Shown in pieces: positions 26,986-36,414 of a stretch of DNA of 64,000 nucleotides. The notes under the pieces are model-generated. The model was given only the letters and a program-made list of their open reading frames with translations. It had not been told where the DNA came from and ran no database searches. Source of the stretch: Pandoraea anhela (lineage in GTDB: Bacteria; Pseudomonadota; Gammaproteobacteria; Burkholderiales; Burkholderiaceae). Made by a program: the position numbers and the translations under genes. Location: positions 62,001 through 126,000 of the forward strand of contig NZ_CABPSB010000009.1 in assembly GCF_902459655.1 (NCBI RefSeq). Direction: 5' to 3'. Each line of letters starts with the position of its first letter. Within the stretch, counting starts at the first letter, position 1.

Positions 26986-28764
26986 TTATTTTACGTTGTC
27001 TTCGGGCCATGGTTTCGAGATCACGACCCGGCGGGCGTCGCGCGCAATGATGCGCATCGGCAGATGTTGCGCTTCGAGCTTGTCGAACGTATCGGGATCG
27101 ACCAGCGCGAGTGCCTTCGGATCGGCGCGCCAGCGCGCATAGAAGGCGTCGAGCGTCGGCAGCCACTTCTGCGGCTCCTGTTTCACCCCGAATTCCAGTT
27201 CGTCCGGGTGCTGCACCATGATCATCGTGTGCCCGAGGTAGTAGGGCATCGTATGGTCGAGCACATTCACCGAATAGAACGGCACATCGGGCCCGAGTCG
27301 CTGCATCTCCGCCTTGACGGCGGGCACGAGCAGCACGCCCGTGCTCTGACGGCCGAACACTTCGTGCCCCATGCCGCCGATCGTCACCAACAGCAGCATG
27401 CCGCCGGCGAACGTGAGCAGGGCGCGGCGCGCACTGTGTCGGGCGAGGCGCCACGCAACGAGCGTGCCGATCAGTCCCGCGCCGATGGCAAAGTACAGCC
27501 AGACCTGGAACGCCTTGTACAACTCGTTCGGATTGCGCACGCTGCCCGCCCGTCCGGCGAAGATGGCGACCATGACCAGCGCGGCGATCAGGAAGACCGC
27601 GTAGCCGGCCATGTGCAAGCGCACGGTGTCGGCACGCATTTGCGCCAGATAGAGGCCGAACAGCAGCGCCATTGCCGGGGCGATCGGCAGCAGGTAAGAA
27701 ATCAGTTTCGAGTGCGACGCGCTGAAAAACACGAAGATGAAAACCGACCATACCCACAGCATGACGGCCGGCGCAAAGCCGTTGGGCTGACGCGGCATGC
27801 GCCACGTGGCGCGCACGGTGCCCGGCAGCACGGACAGCCACGGCAGGAAGCCGACCACGAACACCGGCACGAAGTACCAGGGCGCGCCGTCGCGGTTATG
27901 GCCTTCCATTGCAAAGCGTCGGAAATGCTCGTTGATGAAGAAGAAGTCGAAGAACTCGGGGTTGCGCATCTGCACGAGCACGAACCATGGTGCCGCAATC
28001 GCGAAGAAGACGATCAGGCCGCTGCCCAGATAGAGGCGGCGCCACAGCGCCCAGTCTCGGGTGACGAGCGTATAGAGCACGAGCACGGCGCCCGGCAGCA
28101 CGATGCCGACGAGTCCCTTGCTCAATACGGCGAGCGCCATCGCGGCCCAGCACAGCCACATCCAGCCGCGCACGGCGGCGCGTCCGAGGCCGGGGCGTTG
28201 CGCCAATAGCAGGGCGCACAGCGACAGTCCCATGAAGAACGACAGGCCCATGTCGAGCACGTTGAAGTGCCCGAGCAGCGACCACAGCGGCGCGGCGGCC
28301 AGCGCGGCGGCCGCGAACAGGCCGACGCGGGCGTTGAACACGCGTCGCCCGGTGAAGCCGACCACGAGCACGCCGGCAAAGCCCGTCAGGGCCGTCCAGA
28401 GCCGCGCCTGCCATTCGCCCAGGCCGAAGGCCGCGAAGGTGAGCGCGTTCATCCAGGTTTGCAGGGGCGGCTTTTCGAAGTACTTGTAGCCGTTGTAGCG
28501 CGGGGTGATCCAGTCGCCGGTCGTCCACATCTCGCGCGCCATCTCGGCGTAACGGCCTTCGTCGCTCGCGATCAGATGACGGTAGTCGAGCACGCCGAAC
28601 CACACGAGCGCAAACGCCACGAGCAGCAGCCAGAAGGCGGCGGGCGAGAGCGGGTAGCGCGCGGCGGCAGTGCCGGCGGGGCCGGCGGCGGCAGAGGGAA
28701 AGTGCGCGGACGGCGCGAGAGGGTCGGCGGCCGACGGGCCGGAGGCGAGCGGGCGGCGGCTCAC
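26986..28764 (-). CDS. arnT: ArnT: lipid A 4-amino-4-deoxy-L-arabinose transferase
   Basis: Transfers L-Ara4N from its lipid carrier to lipid A phosphates on the periplasmic face, lowering the negative charge and giving resistance to cationic peptides. The 592-residue GT83 protein has about 12 hydrophobic segments. The first periplasmic loop has the catalytic Asp-Glu in ASDEGRYAEMAREMW and the YFEKPPLQTW motif. Residues 1-38 are an Ala/Pro-rich extension. It starts with GTG, overlapping the stop of the preceding gene (GTGA). Second gene of the arn transcript. Confidence 0.94.
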   Translation of the reverse strand: MSRRPLASGPSAADPLAPSAHFPSAAAGPAGTAAARYPLSPAAFWLLLVAFALVWFGVLDYRHLIASDEGRYAEMAREMWTTGDWITPRYNGYKYFEKPPLQTWMNALTFAAFGLGEWQARLWTALTGFAGVLVVGFTGRRVFNARVGLFAAAALAAAPLWSLLGHFNVLDMGLSFFMGLSLCALLLAQRPGLGRAAVRGWMWLCWAAMALAVLSKGLVGIVLPGAVLVLYTLVTRDWALWRRLYLGSGLIVFFAIAAPWFVLVQMRNPEFFDFFFINEHFRRFAMEGHNRDGAPWYFVPVFVVGFLPWLSVLPGTVRATWRMPRQPNGFAPAVMLWVWSVFIFVFFSASHSKLISYLLPIAPAMALLFGLYLAQMRADTVRLHMAGYAVFLIAALVMVAIFAGRAGSVRNPNELYKAFQVWLYFAIGAGLIGTLVAWRLARHSARRALLTFAGGMLLLVTIGGMGHEVFGRQSTGVLLVPAVKAEMQRLGPDVPFYSVNVLDHTMPYYLGHTMIMVQHPDELEFGVKQEPQKWLPTLDAFYARWRADPKALALVDPDTFDKLEAQHLPMRIIARDARRVVISKPWPEDNVK

Positions 28765-29150
28765 TCCGCCGCCTCGGTTTCGATGAGCAGGGCGAGGACG
28801 ACGCGGCGACCTTCGCTCATCAGGATGTTGTACGTGCGGCAGGCGGCTTGCGTGTCCATCGAGTCGACGCCGATGCGCTGGCTGGTCAGCGCCGTCGTCA
28901 GACGCGGATGTGCGAAGCGCAGCCGGGCGCCGCTGCCGAAGATCACGACTTCGGGGGCCAAGGCGCGCAGCGTGTCGAAATGGGTGGCGTCCAGCGTGTC
29001 GAAGCGCGACACCGGCCAGGGCGTGACTTCGCCTTCCGGCGCAATGATCACGCTTTGGTCGTACCGGATCTTGTTGACCTCGACATAGCCCGGGCCGTAG
29101 CCGGTGACCGTGTTCAAAGCTGCTTGCGACGGGTCTTGATGCAGTTTCAC
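28761..29150 (-). CDS. Mth938-like domain protein heading the arn operon
   Basis: A 129-residue protein of the Mth938/DUF498 type. The recognisable pattern is the TPWPVSRFDTLD stretch, then PEVVIFGSGARLRFAHP and a C-terminal IGVDSMDTQAACRTYNILMSEGR. The biochemical role of bacterial members is unclear. The human relative AAMDC and mitochondrial NDUFAF3 share the fold. Its stop overlaps the arnT GTG by 4 bases, so it is translationally coupled to lipid A modification. Confidence 0.8.
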   Translation of the reverse strand: MKLHQDPSQAALNTVTGYGPGYVEVNKIRYDQSVIIAPEGEVTPWPVSRFDTLDATHFDTLRALAPEVVIFGSGARLRFAHPRLTTALTSQRIGVDSMDTQAACRTYNILMSEGRRVVLALLIETEAAE

Positions 29151-29310
29151 TTTCGGAGATTCCCTACCCAGTGGTTACCCAGTGGTGGCTGAGTGTCGGC
29201 AGATCGCCATGGATGTCGTGCACTGACGGACTCACTAACGGGCGGGCATCTTGCCTTGCGTGCCGCAAACCGTCAATGATGCATTGCCGAACTCTGTCAT
29301 AATTGGCTAA

Positions 29311-29344
29311 ATTATAGCTTTTTGCCGTACGCAGCACGGCAAAA
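29311..29344. promoter_or_regulatory. Divergent control region: arn -10 box and a 9-bp inverted repeat
   Basis: TATAAT on the minus strand (29316-29311) could serve the arn transcript. Directly beside it TTTTGCCGT (29320-29328) and ACGGCAAAA (29336-29344) form a perfect inverted repeat with a 7-base gap. It lacks the T-run expected of a terminator in either direction, so an operator is more likely. The whole 292-bp gap between the arn and alaA starts holds no gene. Confidence 0.45.
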
Positions 29345-29442
29345 CCGTTGCAGCGCGGCATTTTCACTTCATTCCGCACGCGACTTCAGCTGATTGCCGG
29401 CCCGTCCGGACCTCTGCGCCGCTCGTCAAGACCACAACCGCC

Positions 29443-30669
29443 GTGAAACCGATCCTCAAATCGCAGAAATTGCAGAATGTCTGCTACGACATTCGTGGGC
29501 CCGTGCTCGACCATGCCAAGCGCATGGAAGACGAAGGCCATCGCATCATCAAGCTGAACATCGGCAATCTGGCGCCGTTCGGTTTCGAGCCGCCTGACGA
29601 GATCGTTCAGGACATGATTCGCAACTTGCCGAATTCGGCGGGTTACTCGGATTCCCGGGGCGTGTTCGCGGCGCGCAAGGCGATCATGCACTACTACCAG
29701 CAAAAGCGCATCAAAGACGTTCAGCTCGACGACATCTACCTCGGCAACGGGGCGTCCGAGCTGATCGTGATGGCCATGCAGGCGCTGCTCAACGACGGCG
29801 ACGAAGTGCTCGTGCCTGCCCCCGACTACCCGCTCTGGACGGCGGCGGTCAGCCTGTCCGGCGGCACGCCGGTGCATTACGTCTGCGACGAGCAGGCCGA
29901 CTGGCAGCCCGATCTGGCGGACATCCGCAAGAAGATCACGCCCAACACGCGCGCGATCGTCATCATCAACCCGAACAACCCGACCGGCGCGCTCTACTCG
30001 GACGAACTCCTGAAAGATATCGTCGCGCTCGCGCGCGAGCACAAGCTCATCATTTATGCCGACGAGATCTACGACAAGATCGTGTACGACGGCGAGGAGC
30101 ATACGTCGATCGGCTCGTTGTCCGAAGACGTGCTCACGATTACCTTCAACGGCCTGTCCAAAAGCTACCGCGCGTGCGGCTACCGCGCGGGCTGGATGGT
30201 CGTGTCGGGCGACAAGCGTCCGGCGCGCGACTATATCGAAGGGCTGAACATCCTCGCCTCGATGCGGCTGTGCCCGAACGTGCCCGGCCAGTACGCCATT
30301 CAGACGGCGCTGGGCGGCTATCAGAGCATTAAGGACCTGATCGTGCCGGGCGGGCGTCTGTACGAGCAGCGCGAGATGGCGTTCAACATGCTCACCGCCA
30401 TTCCCGGGGTGACGTGCGTGAAGCCGAAGGCGGCGCTCTATCTGTTCCCGCGTCTGGATCCGGCGGTGTACCCCATTGCCAACGATCAGGACTTCATCCT
30501 CCAGTTGCTGCTCGAAGAAAAGGTCCTGCTGGTGCAGGGCAGCGGCTTCAACTGGATGCATCCCGACCATTTCCGCGTAGTGTTCCTGCCTCACGAGGGC
30601 GACCTGGAAGACGCCATCAGTCGCATTGCCCGCTTCCTTGACGGTTATCGCCGTCGCCACGGCAAGTGA
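29443..30669 (+). CDS. alaA: Alanine-forming aminotransferase (AlaA type)
   Basis: A class I PLP aminotransferase of 408 residues. Residues IGNLAPFGFEPPDEI, PDYPLWTAAVSLSGG and NPNNPTGALYS match the AlaA/YfbQ glutamate-pyruvate enzyme. The PLP Lys lies in NGLSKSYRACGYRAGW near residue 240. It starts with GTG. It is 37 bases upstream of hom, and this order is common in Burkholderiales. Substrate preference (pyruvate versus other keto acids) is inferred from family likeness. Confidence 0.88.
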   Translation: MKPILKSQKLQNVCYDIRGPVLDHAKRMEDEGHRIIKLNIGNLAPFGFEPPDEIVQDMIRNLPNSAGYSDSRGVFAARKAIMHYYQQKRIKDVQLDDIYLGNGASELIVMAMQALLNDGDEVLVPAPDYPLWTAAVSLSGGTPVHYVCDEQADWQPDLADIRKKITPNTRAIVIINPNNPTGALYSDELLKDIVALAREHKLIIYADEIYDKIVYDGEEHTSIGSLSEDVLTITFNGLSKSYRACGYRAGWMVVSGDKRPARDYIEGLNILASMRLCPNVPGQYAIQTALGGYQSIKDLIVPGGRLYEQREMAFNMLTAIPGVTCVKPKAALYLFPRLDPAVYPIANDQDFILQLLLEEKVLLVQGSGFNWMHPDHFRVVFLPHEGDLEDAISRIARFLDGYRRRHGK

Positions 30670-30706
30670 TGCGCGCCAACCGATTTCGACTTTTGAGTAA
30701 AACTGC

Positions 30707-32017
30707 ATGAAACCGATCAAATTGGGCCTGCTCGGCCTCGGCACGGTAGGCTACGGCGCCTTCCAGGTACTGGCTCGTAACCAGGAAGAAATTCAACGTC
30801 GCGCCGGCCGGGGGATCGAGATTACGAAGGTCGCGGTTCGTAACGTCGAACGCGCGAGGGGCCTCGTGGGCCACGCCGCAGTCGTCACCGGCGATCCGTT
30901 CGAGGTCGTGAACGACCCGGCTATCGATGTCGTGGTCGAGACCATCGGCGGCTACGATCTCACCAAGGAACTGGTCCTCAAGGCGATCGAGAACGGCAAG
31001 CACGTAGTCACCGCCAACAAGGCGCTGCTGGCCGTGTACGGCAACGAGATCTTCGCCGCCGCGCGCAAGGCCAACGTGATGGTCGCGTTCGAAGCCGCCG
31101 TGGCGGGCGGTATTCCGATCATCAAGGCGCTGCGCGAGGGCCTGACGGCCAACCGCATTCAGTGGATCGCCGGCATCATCAACGGCACCACCAACTTCAT
31201 TTTGTCGGAGATGCGCGACAAGGGCATCGACTTCGATGTGGCGCTCGCCGACGCGCAGCGTCTGGGGTACGCGGAAGCCGATCCGACGTTCGACATCGAG
31301 GGTGTCGACGCCGCCCACAAGCTCACGCTCATGAGCGCCATCGCATTCGGCGTGCCGGTGCAGTTCGACCGCGCTTACGTCGAAGGCATCACCAAGCTGT
31401 CGGCGCTCGACATCAAGTACGCGGAAGAACTCGGCTATCGCATCAAGCTGCTGGGTATCACGCGCCGCGCGCAAGCCGGTATCGAACTGCGTGTGCACCC
31501 GACGCTCATTCCTGCCAAGCGCCTCATCGCCAACGTGGAAGGCGCCATGAACGCCGTGCTGGTGCAGGGCGACGCCGTGGGCGCCACGCTTTACTACGGC
31601 AAGGGCGCGGGCGCCGAGCCGACCGCCTCGGCCGTGGTGGCCGATATCGTGGACGTCACGCGTTTGCAGACGGCCGATCCGGAGCATCGCGTGCCGCATC
31701 TGGCGTTCCAGCACGACTCGCTCTCGGACACCCCGGTGCTGCCCATCGACGAAGTCACCACGAGCTACTACCTGCGTCTGCGCGTGGTCGACCGCGCCGG
31801 CGTGATGGCGGAGCTCACGCGCATTCTGGCCGATCTGGATATTTCCATCGACGCGTTGCTGCAGAAGGAATCGCGCGAAGGCGAGCACCAGACCGACATC
31901 ATCATCCTGACGCACCAGACGCTGGAAAAGCACATCAACGCGGCGATCGGAAAGATCGAGGCGATGGACACGGTGCTCTCGAAGGTCACGCGCATTCGTA
32001 TGGAAGCGCTCAGCTGA
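30707..32017 (+). CDS. hom: Homoserine dehydrogenase
   Basis: Reduces aspartate semialdehyde to homoserine. The 436-residue protein has the NAD(P) loop GLLGLGTVGYGAFQVL at the N-terminus, the catalytic domain with AGIINGTTNFILSEM, and a C-terminal ACT domain (residues ~350-436) that usually senses threonine. It is monofunctional, with no aspartokinase part. thrC follows after 56 bases. Confidence 0.96.
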   Translation: MKPIKLGLLGLGTVGYGAFQVLARNQEEIQRRAGRGIEITKVAVRNVERARGLVGHAAVVTGDPFEVVNDPAIDVVVETIGGYDLTKELVLKAIENGKHVVTANKALLAVYGNEIFAAARKANVMVAFEAAVAGGIPIIKALREGLTANRIQWIAGIINGTTNFILSEMRDKGIDFDVALADAQRLGYAEADPTFDIEGVDAAHKLTLMSAIAFGVPVQFDRAYVEGITKLSALDIKYAEELGYRIKLLGITRRAQAGIELRVHPTLIPAKRLIANVEGAMNAVLVQGDAVGATLYYGKGAGAEPTASAVVADIVDVTRLQTADPEHRVPHLAFQHDSLSDTPVLPIDEVTTSYYLRLRVVDRAGVMAELTRILADLDISIDALLQKESREGEHQTDIIILTHQTLEKHINAAIGKIEAMDTVLSKVTRIRMEALS

Positions 32018-32073
32018 GGCAAGCCGGATTCGGCGCCGACTCGCAAGAACCGATACGACAGGACACGATCTCC

Positions 32074-33540
32074 ATGAAATACATCTCTACGCGCGGTGCG
32101 GGCCTGACATCAGGCGAACCGCAATCGTTCTCCAGCATTCTGCTCGGCGGCCTGGCCCCGGACGGCGGTCTGTATCTGCCGACGCAATACCCGCAGGTGA
32201 CGGCCGACGAGCTGCGCGCCTGGCGCCAGTTGTCGTATGCCGAGCTGGCCGCACAGGTGCTGGCGAAGTTTGCGGGCGACATTCCGGCGGAAGTGCTCGC
32301 CGATCTGACGAAGCGCACGTACACCGCCGAGGTGTACCGCAATGTGCGTCCCGGTGAGGACGCGGCGGACATCACGCCGCTGCTGCCGCTGGGCGTCGAG
32401 AACGACACGCAGCTCTCGCTGCTGGCGCTCTCGAACGGCCCGACGCTGGCGTTCAAGGACATGGCCATGCAGTTGCTCGGCAACCTGTTCGAGTACGCCC
32501 TGGCGCAGCACGGCGACGCGCTCAACATTCTTGGGGCCACGTCCGGCGACACCGGTAGCGCGGCCGAGTACGCCATGCGCGGCAAGGAAGGCATTCGCGT
32601 GTTCATGCTCTCGCCGGCGGGCAAGATGAGCGCCTTCCAGACCGCGCAGATGTACAGCCTGCAAGACCCGAACATCTTCAATCTTGCAGTCGAAGGCGTG
32701 TTCGACGACGCCCAGGACATCGTCAAGGCAGTCTCGAACGATCACGCTTACAAGGCGCGCTACAAGATCGGCACGGTCAACTCGATCAACTGGGCGCGCG
32801 TCGTGGCGCAGGTCGTGTACTACTTCAAGGGCTATTTCGCGGCCACGGGCGGCAAGGCCGGGCAGGACGGCGAAGTGTCGTTCACCGTGCCCTCGGGCAA
32901 CTTCGGCAACGTTTGCGCCGGCCACATCGCGCGCATGATGGGCCTGCCGATCCGCAAGCTGGTGGTGGCGACCAACGAAAACGACGTGCTCGACGAGTTT
33001 TTCCGCACCGGCCGCTACCGCGTGCGCAAGTCGGCGGAAACGTTCCACACGAGCAGCCCGAGCATGGATATCTCGAAGGCATCGAACTTCGAGCGTTTCC
33101 TGTTCGACCTGCTGGGGCGCGACGCGACCGCCACGGCCGAACTGCTCACGAAGGTCGAGCGCGAGGGCGGCTTCGATCTGTCGGGCAGCGAGGCGTTCGG
33201 CCGCGTGGCGAAGTTCGGTTTCGTCTCGGGACGCAGCACGCACGCGGACCGTCTGGCGACGATTCAGGACGTAGCCAAGCGTTACGATGTGGTCATCGAT
33301 ACGCACACGGCCGACGGTGTGAAGGTGGCGCGCGAAGCCCTCGAACCGGGCGTGCCGATGGTCGTGCTGGAGACGGCGCAACCGGCGAAGTTTGCCGAAA
33401 CGATCCGCGAGGCGCTGCATCGCGAGCCGCCGCGTCCGGCCGGTTTCGAGCGGCTCGAATCGCTGCCGCAGCGTTTCGATACCGTGCCGAACGACGCCGA
33501 GCGCGTGAAAGCCTACATCGCGGAGCACACCGGCCTGTGA
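32074..33540 (+). CDS. thrC: Threonine synthase
   Basis: A PLP enzyme converting phosphohomoserine to threonine. It has 488 residues from the ATG at 32074 (MKYISTRGAGLTSGEPQSF). The PLP Lys is in LAFKDMAMQLLG near residue 130, and the phosphate loop is SGDTGSAAEYAMRG. The length is that of the long class with an N-terminal domain, usual in proteobacteria. Same operon as hom. Earlier in-frame starts lie inside hom and are rejected. Confidence 0.96.
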   Translation: MKYISTRGAGLTSGEPQSFSSILLGGLAPDGGLYLPTQYPQVTADELRAWRQLSYAELAAQVLAKFAGDIPAEVLADLTKRTYTAEVYRNVRPGEDAADITPLLPLGVENDTQLSLLALSNGPTLAFKDMAMQLLGNLFEYALAQHGDALNILGATSGDTGSAAEYAMRGKEGIRVFMLSPAGKMSAFQTAQMYSLQDPNIFNLAVEGVFDDAQDIVKAVSNDHAYKARYKIGTVNSINWARVVAQVVYYFKGYFAATGGKAGQDGEVSFTVPSGNFGNVCAGHIARMMGLPIRKLVVATNENDVLDEFFRTGRYRVRKSAETFHTSSPSMDISKASNFERFLFDLLGRDATATAELLTKVEREGGFDLSGSEAFGRVAKFGFVSGRSTHADRLATIQDVAKRYDVVIDTHTADGVKVAREALEPGVPMVVLETAQPAKFAETIREALHREPPRPAGFERLESLPQRFDTVPNDAERVKAYIAEHTGL

Positions 33541-33605
33541 GCCGTCGTTCCATGAATCGGGCGCTGTTCTACTGACCGCACCCCTATGACTTCCGGGCCA
33601 TTCGC

Positions 33606-34817
33606 ATGCTGAGTACTCAAGAAGCTCTCGACGCCGTGTTGGCGGCGGCGCGTCCGCTCGATTCGTACGAGACGGTCGACACGCTCGCGGCCAATGGCCG
33701 GGTGCTGGCCGCAGACGTCGTCGCCACGCTCGACGTCCCTCCCATGGACACGAGTGCGATGGACGGCTACGCCGTGCGTCTGGCCGATCTGCAGGGCATG
33801 GAGACGGTGCTGCCGGTATCTCAGCGCATTCCCGCCGGGCATACGCCGGCGCCGCTCGCCAGCGGTACGGCGGCGCGCATCTTCACCGGTGCACCGATGC
33901 CGCCGGGCGCCGACGCCGTCGTCATGCAGGAGCAATGCGAAGCGCGCGACGATGGCTCGGTGATCGTTCGTCATACGCCGGTCGCCGGCGAGTTCGTCAA
34001 CCGCCAGGGGGCCGATATTCGCCGCGACAGCGTGGTGCTGGCCGCCGGCACGCGGCTGCGTGCGCCGGCGCTGGGGCTGGCGGCGTCCGTGGGCATCGCG
34101 AAGCTTCGGGTCGCCCGGCGTTTGCGCGTCGCCGTGTTCTTCACCGGTGACGAACTGACGATGCCCGGCGAGACGTTGCGCCCGGGCAGCATCTACAACT
34201 CCAACCGTTTCGTGTTGCGCAGCCTGCTGGAGAATCTGGGGTGCGAGATGACCGATTACGGCATCGTCCCGGACAATCTGGCGGCCACGCGCGCGATTCT
34301 GCGCGACGCGGCGCGCGGCAACGACCTGATCATCACCTCGGGCGGCGTGTCGGTCGGCGAGGAGGATCACGTCAAGCCGGCGGTGGAAGCCGAAGGCCGT
34401 CTCAATCTCTGGCAGATCGCGCTCAAGCCGGGCAAACCGCTGGCTTACGGCGAGGTGAACCGGACCGACGGCGAGACGGCGCATTTCATCGGGCTGCCGG
34501 GAAACCCCGTGTCGAGCTTCGTGACGTTCCTGCTGTTCGTGCGCCCGTTCGTCCTGCGTTTGCAAGGGGTGACGGATGTGACGCCGCGCCGCATCGCGAT
34601 GCGCGCCGATTTCACGCAGAAGAAGGCGGACCGTCGTAACGAGTTCGTGCGCGCACGCCTCAACGATCAAGGCGGTCTCGACGCCTTCCCGAACCAAAGC
34701 TCGGCGGTGCTGACGTCGACGGTCTGGGGCGACGGCCTCATCGACAACCCGCCCGAGCATCGTATCGAAGCGGGGCAGACGGTGGCGTTCCTGCCGTTCT
34801 CCGACCTTCTATATTGA
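33606..34817 (+). CDS. moeA: Molybdopterin molybdenumtransferase MoeA
   Basis: Inserts molybdenum into adenylylated molybdopterin. The 403-residue protein has the family order: N-terminal domains with PPMDTSAMDGYAVR and IFTGAPMPPGADAVVMQE, then the MoaB-like domain with TSGGVSVGEEDHVK and GLPGNPVSSFVTF, and a C-terminal beta domain. It follows thrC by 65 bases with no terminator and precedes moaD and moaE. Confidence 0.95.
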   Translation: MLSTQEALDAVLAAARPLDSYETVDTLAANGRVLAADVVATLDVPPMDTSAMDGYAVRLADLQGMETVLPVSQRIPAGHTPAPLASGTAARIFTGAPMPPGADAVVMQEQCEARDDGSVIVRHTPVAGEFVNRQGADIRRDSVVLAAGTRLRAPALGLAASVGIAKLRVARRLRVAVFFTGDELTMPGETLRPGSIYNSNRFVLRSLLENLGCEMTDYGIVPDNLAATRAILRDAARGNDLIITSGGVSVGEEDHVKPAVEAEGRLNLWQIALKPGKPLAYGEVNRTDGETAHFIGLPGNPVSSFVTFLLFVRPFVLRLQGVTDVTPRRIAMRADFTQKKADRRNEFVRARLNDQGGLDAFPNQSSAVLTSTVWGDGLIDNPPEHRIEAGQTVAFLPFSDLLY

Positions 34818-34864
34818 GAGACAGGGGTGTCACCCTCACGCTCGGGTGGCGCACCGGACAGACT

Positions 34865-35125
34865 ATGCAGATCGATCTTCGCTTTTTCGCCAGTGTCCGC
34901 GAGGCGCTGAATGTCGCTGAAGAGCATGTGGATACCGTGCCCGCCGGGATTGCCACGGTGGGAGACGTGCGCGAATGGCTATGCACGCGTGGGCCGGTCT
35001 GGGCCGAGACGCTCGGGCCGCAGCGCCCGCTGCGCATGGCGCTGAACCATACGATGGTGCCTGCGTCGACCCGTCTGACCGAAGGCTGCGAAGTGGCGTT
35101 CTTTCCGCCGGTCACGGGCGGCTGA
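34865..35125 (+). CDS. moaD: Molybdopterin synthase sulfur-carrier subunit MoaD
   Basis: An 86-residue ubiquitin-fold protein starting MQIDLRFFASVREAL and ending in Gly-Gly, the C-terminus that carries the thiocarboxylate sulfur for the dithiolene group. A longer reading from a TTG that overlaps the moeA stop adds 17 atypical residues and is not chosen. It is the partner of MoaE immediately downstream. Confidence 0.94.
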   Translation: MQIDLRFFASVREALNVAEEHVDTVPAGIATVGDVREWLCTRGPVWAETLGPQRPLRMALNHTMVPASTRLTEGCEVAFFPPVTGG

Positions 35126-35176
35126 GCGGCCTGCGCCGCTGACGTCCGCAAGCGACAGACAAGGAAACGAGACAAC

Positions 35177-35641
35177 ATGCCGATTCGTGTACAAACCCAA
35201 GATTTCGACTTGTCGGACGAAGTGCGACGCCTGCGCGCGAACGACCTGCGCGTGGGGGCCGTCGCGACCTTCGTAGGCACCGTGCGCGACCTGAACGACG
35301 GCAAGGACGTTTCGCGCATGACGCTCGAGCACTACCCGGGCATGACGGAAAAGGCGTTGGAGACGATCGTCATGCAGGCGCGCGAGCGCTGGCGCCTGTT
35401 CGATGCACTGGTGATTCACCGGTACGGCGAACTGGGCCCCGGCGATCAGATCGTGCTGGTGGCTGTCACGTCGGCGCATCGGGGCGATGCGTTCGCAGCG
35501 TGCGAGTTCATCATGGACTTCCTCAAGACCGAGGCGCCGTTCTGGAAGAAGGAATCCACACCCCAGGGCGAGCGCTGGGTCGACGCCCGCGAGACCGATA
35601 CTGCGGCGCGTGAGCGCTGGGGGCGCGGCGAGACGTCCTGA
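35177..35641 (+). CDS. moaE: Molybdopterin synthase catalytic subunit MoaE
   Basis: A 154-residue catalytic subunit that converts precursor Z (cPMP) to molybdopterin with MoaD. The family pattern FVGTVRDLNDGKDV, MTLEHYPGMTEKALE, HRYGELGPGDQIVLV and the active-site Lys region FWKKE are present. AAGGAAA lies before the ATG. Last gene of the alaA-to-moaE series; it is convergent with the truncated hemoglobin gene 21 bases away. Confidence 0.96.
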   Translation: MPIRVQTQDFDLSDEVRRLRANDLRVGAVATFVGTVRDLNDGKDVSRMTLEHYPGMTEKALETIVMQARERWRLFDALVIHRYGELGPGDQIVLVAVTSAHRGDAFAACEFIMDFLKTEAPFWKKESTPQGERWVDARETDTAARERWGRGETS

Positions 35642-35662
35642 CACGGGCCTTTGTGCCGAAGT

Positions 35663-36181
35663 TCACTCATGCGGCCGCGATGGCCGTCGCTGCTTGATAC
35701 GGTCGAGCAGCGCCCGTTGCGCCGGCGGCAGCGTGTATTCCCATCCGAACAGGTTCAGTTGCAGGCTTTCCGCGATGCGGATCGCCGGTTCCGCGAAGGC
35801 AAAGGCGGCCTGCGGCTCGAAGAGATTGTCGAGCGTGTCGAAGAAAAGGGCGAGCCAGCGGCTGAAGTGTTCGCCGCTGAGGTGCCCGAAGGGCTGATGC
35901 GCCTGCGTCACATTGCCGCGGTAACGTTTGGCGCCGAGCACGATGCTGGACCAGAACGCCACCATTTTTTCCAGATGCATGTCCCAACGGCCTTCGAGCG
36001 CTTGCCGGAACACCGGGCCGAGCAGGTCGTCGTCGCGGATACGGCCGTAGAACGTGTGTACGAGCAGGCGCACCGCGTCTTCGTCGATTCTCGCGAGGGG
36101 TGTCTCAGGCCAGTCGACCAGGGCGGAATCGATCGAATCGGGGCGGGTTGGGTGGGCGCTTGGCGAGGGGCGGGTGGGCAT
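35663..36181 (-). CDS. Group III truncated hemoglobin
   Basis: A heme protein of the 2-on-2 globin family. The domain runs from about LLVHTFYGRIRDDDLLGPVF through HLEKMVAFWSSIVLGAKRY to LSGEHFSRWLALFFDTLD, where the His before Phe is the likely proximal ligand. The ATG at 36181 gives 172 residues; an upstream in-frame ATG at 36244 would add 21 more. Neither has a clear ribosome site. Either start leaves a Pro/Ser-rich extension before the globin core. The function (oxygen, NO or sulfide chemistry) is unknown. Confidence 0.8.
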   Translation of the reverse strand: MPTRPSPSAHPTRPDSIDSALVDWPETPLARIDEDAVRLLVHTFYGRIRDDDLLGPVFRQALEGRWDMHLEKMVAFWSSIVLGAKRYRGNVTQAHQPFGHLSGEHFSRWLALFFDTLDNLFEPQAAFAFAEPAIRIAESLQLNLFGWEYTLPPAQRALLDRIKQRRPSRPHE

Positions 36182-36414
36182 GTCGGCGGGCAACCGAGGC
36201 CGCAATGACGGGATTCCGGGCTTTCCGGCGTCGGAGCGACGCATGGTGCGGCGTGATGAAAATCGCTATTATGAGCTTCAAACCCGGGCGTGTCCTGCGG
36301 TTATCCCAACGCCCCCAGGTGTCGCCCACCCCCTCGTAGCAAGCGCTGACAGCAAGCTCTGACGCCGGCCCGGCCGGTGTTGCGCGAAATGTCAAATGTC
36401 GCGCTGTAATGCCC

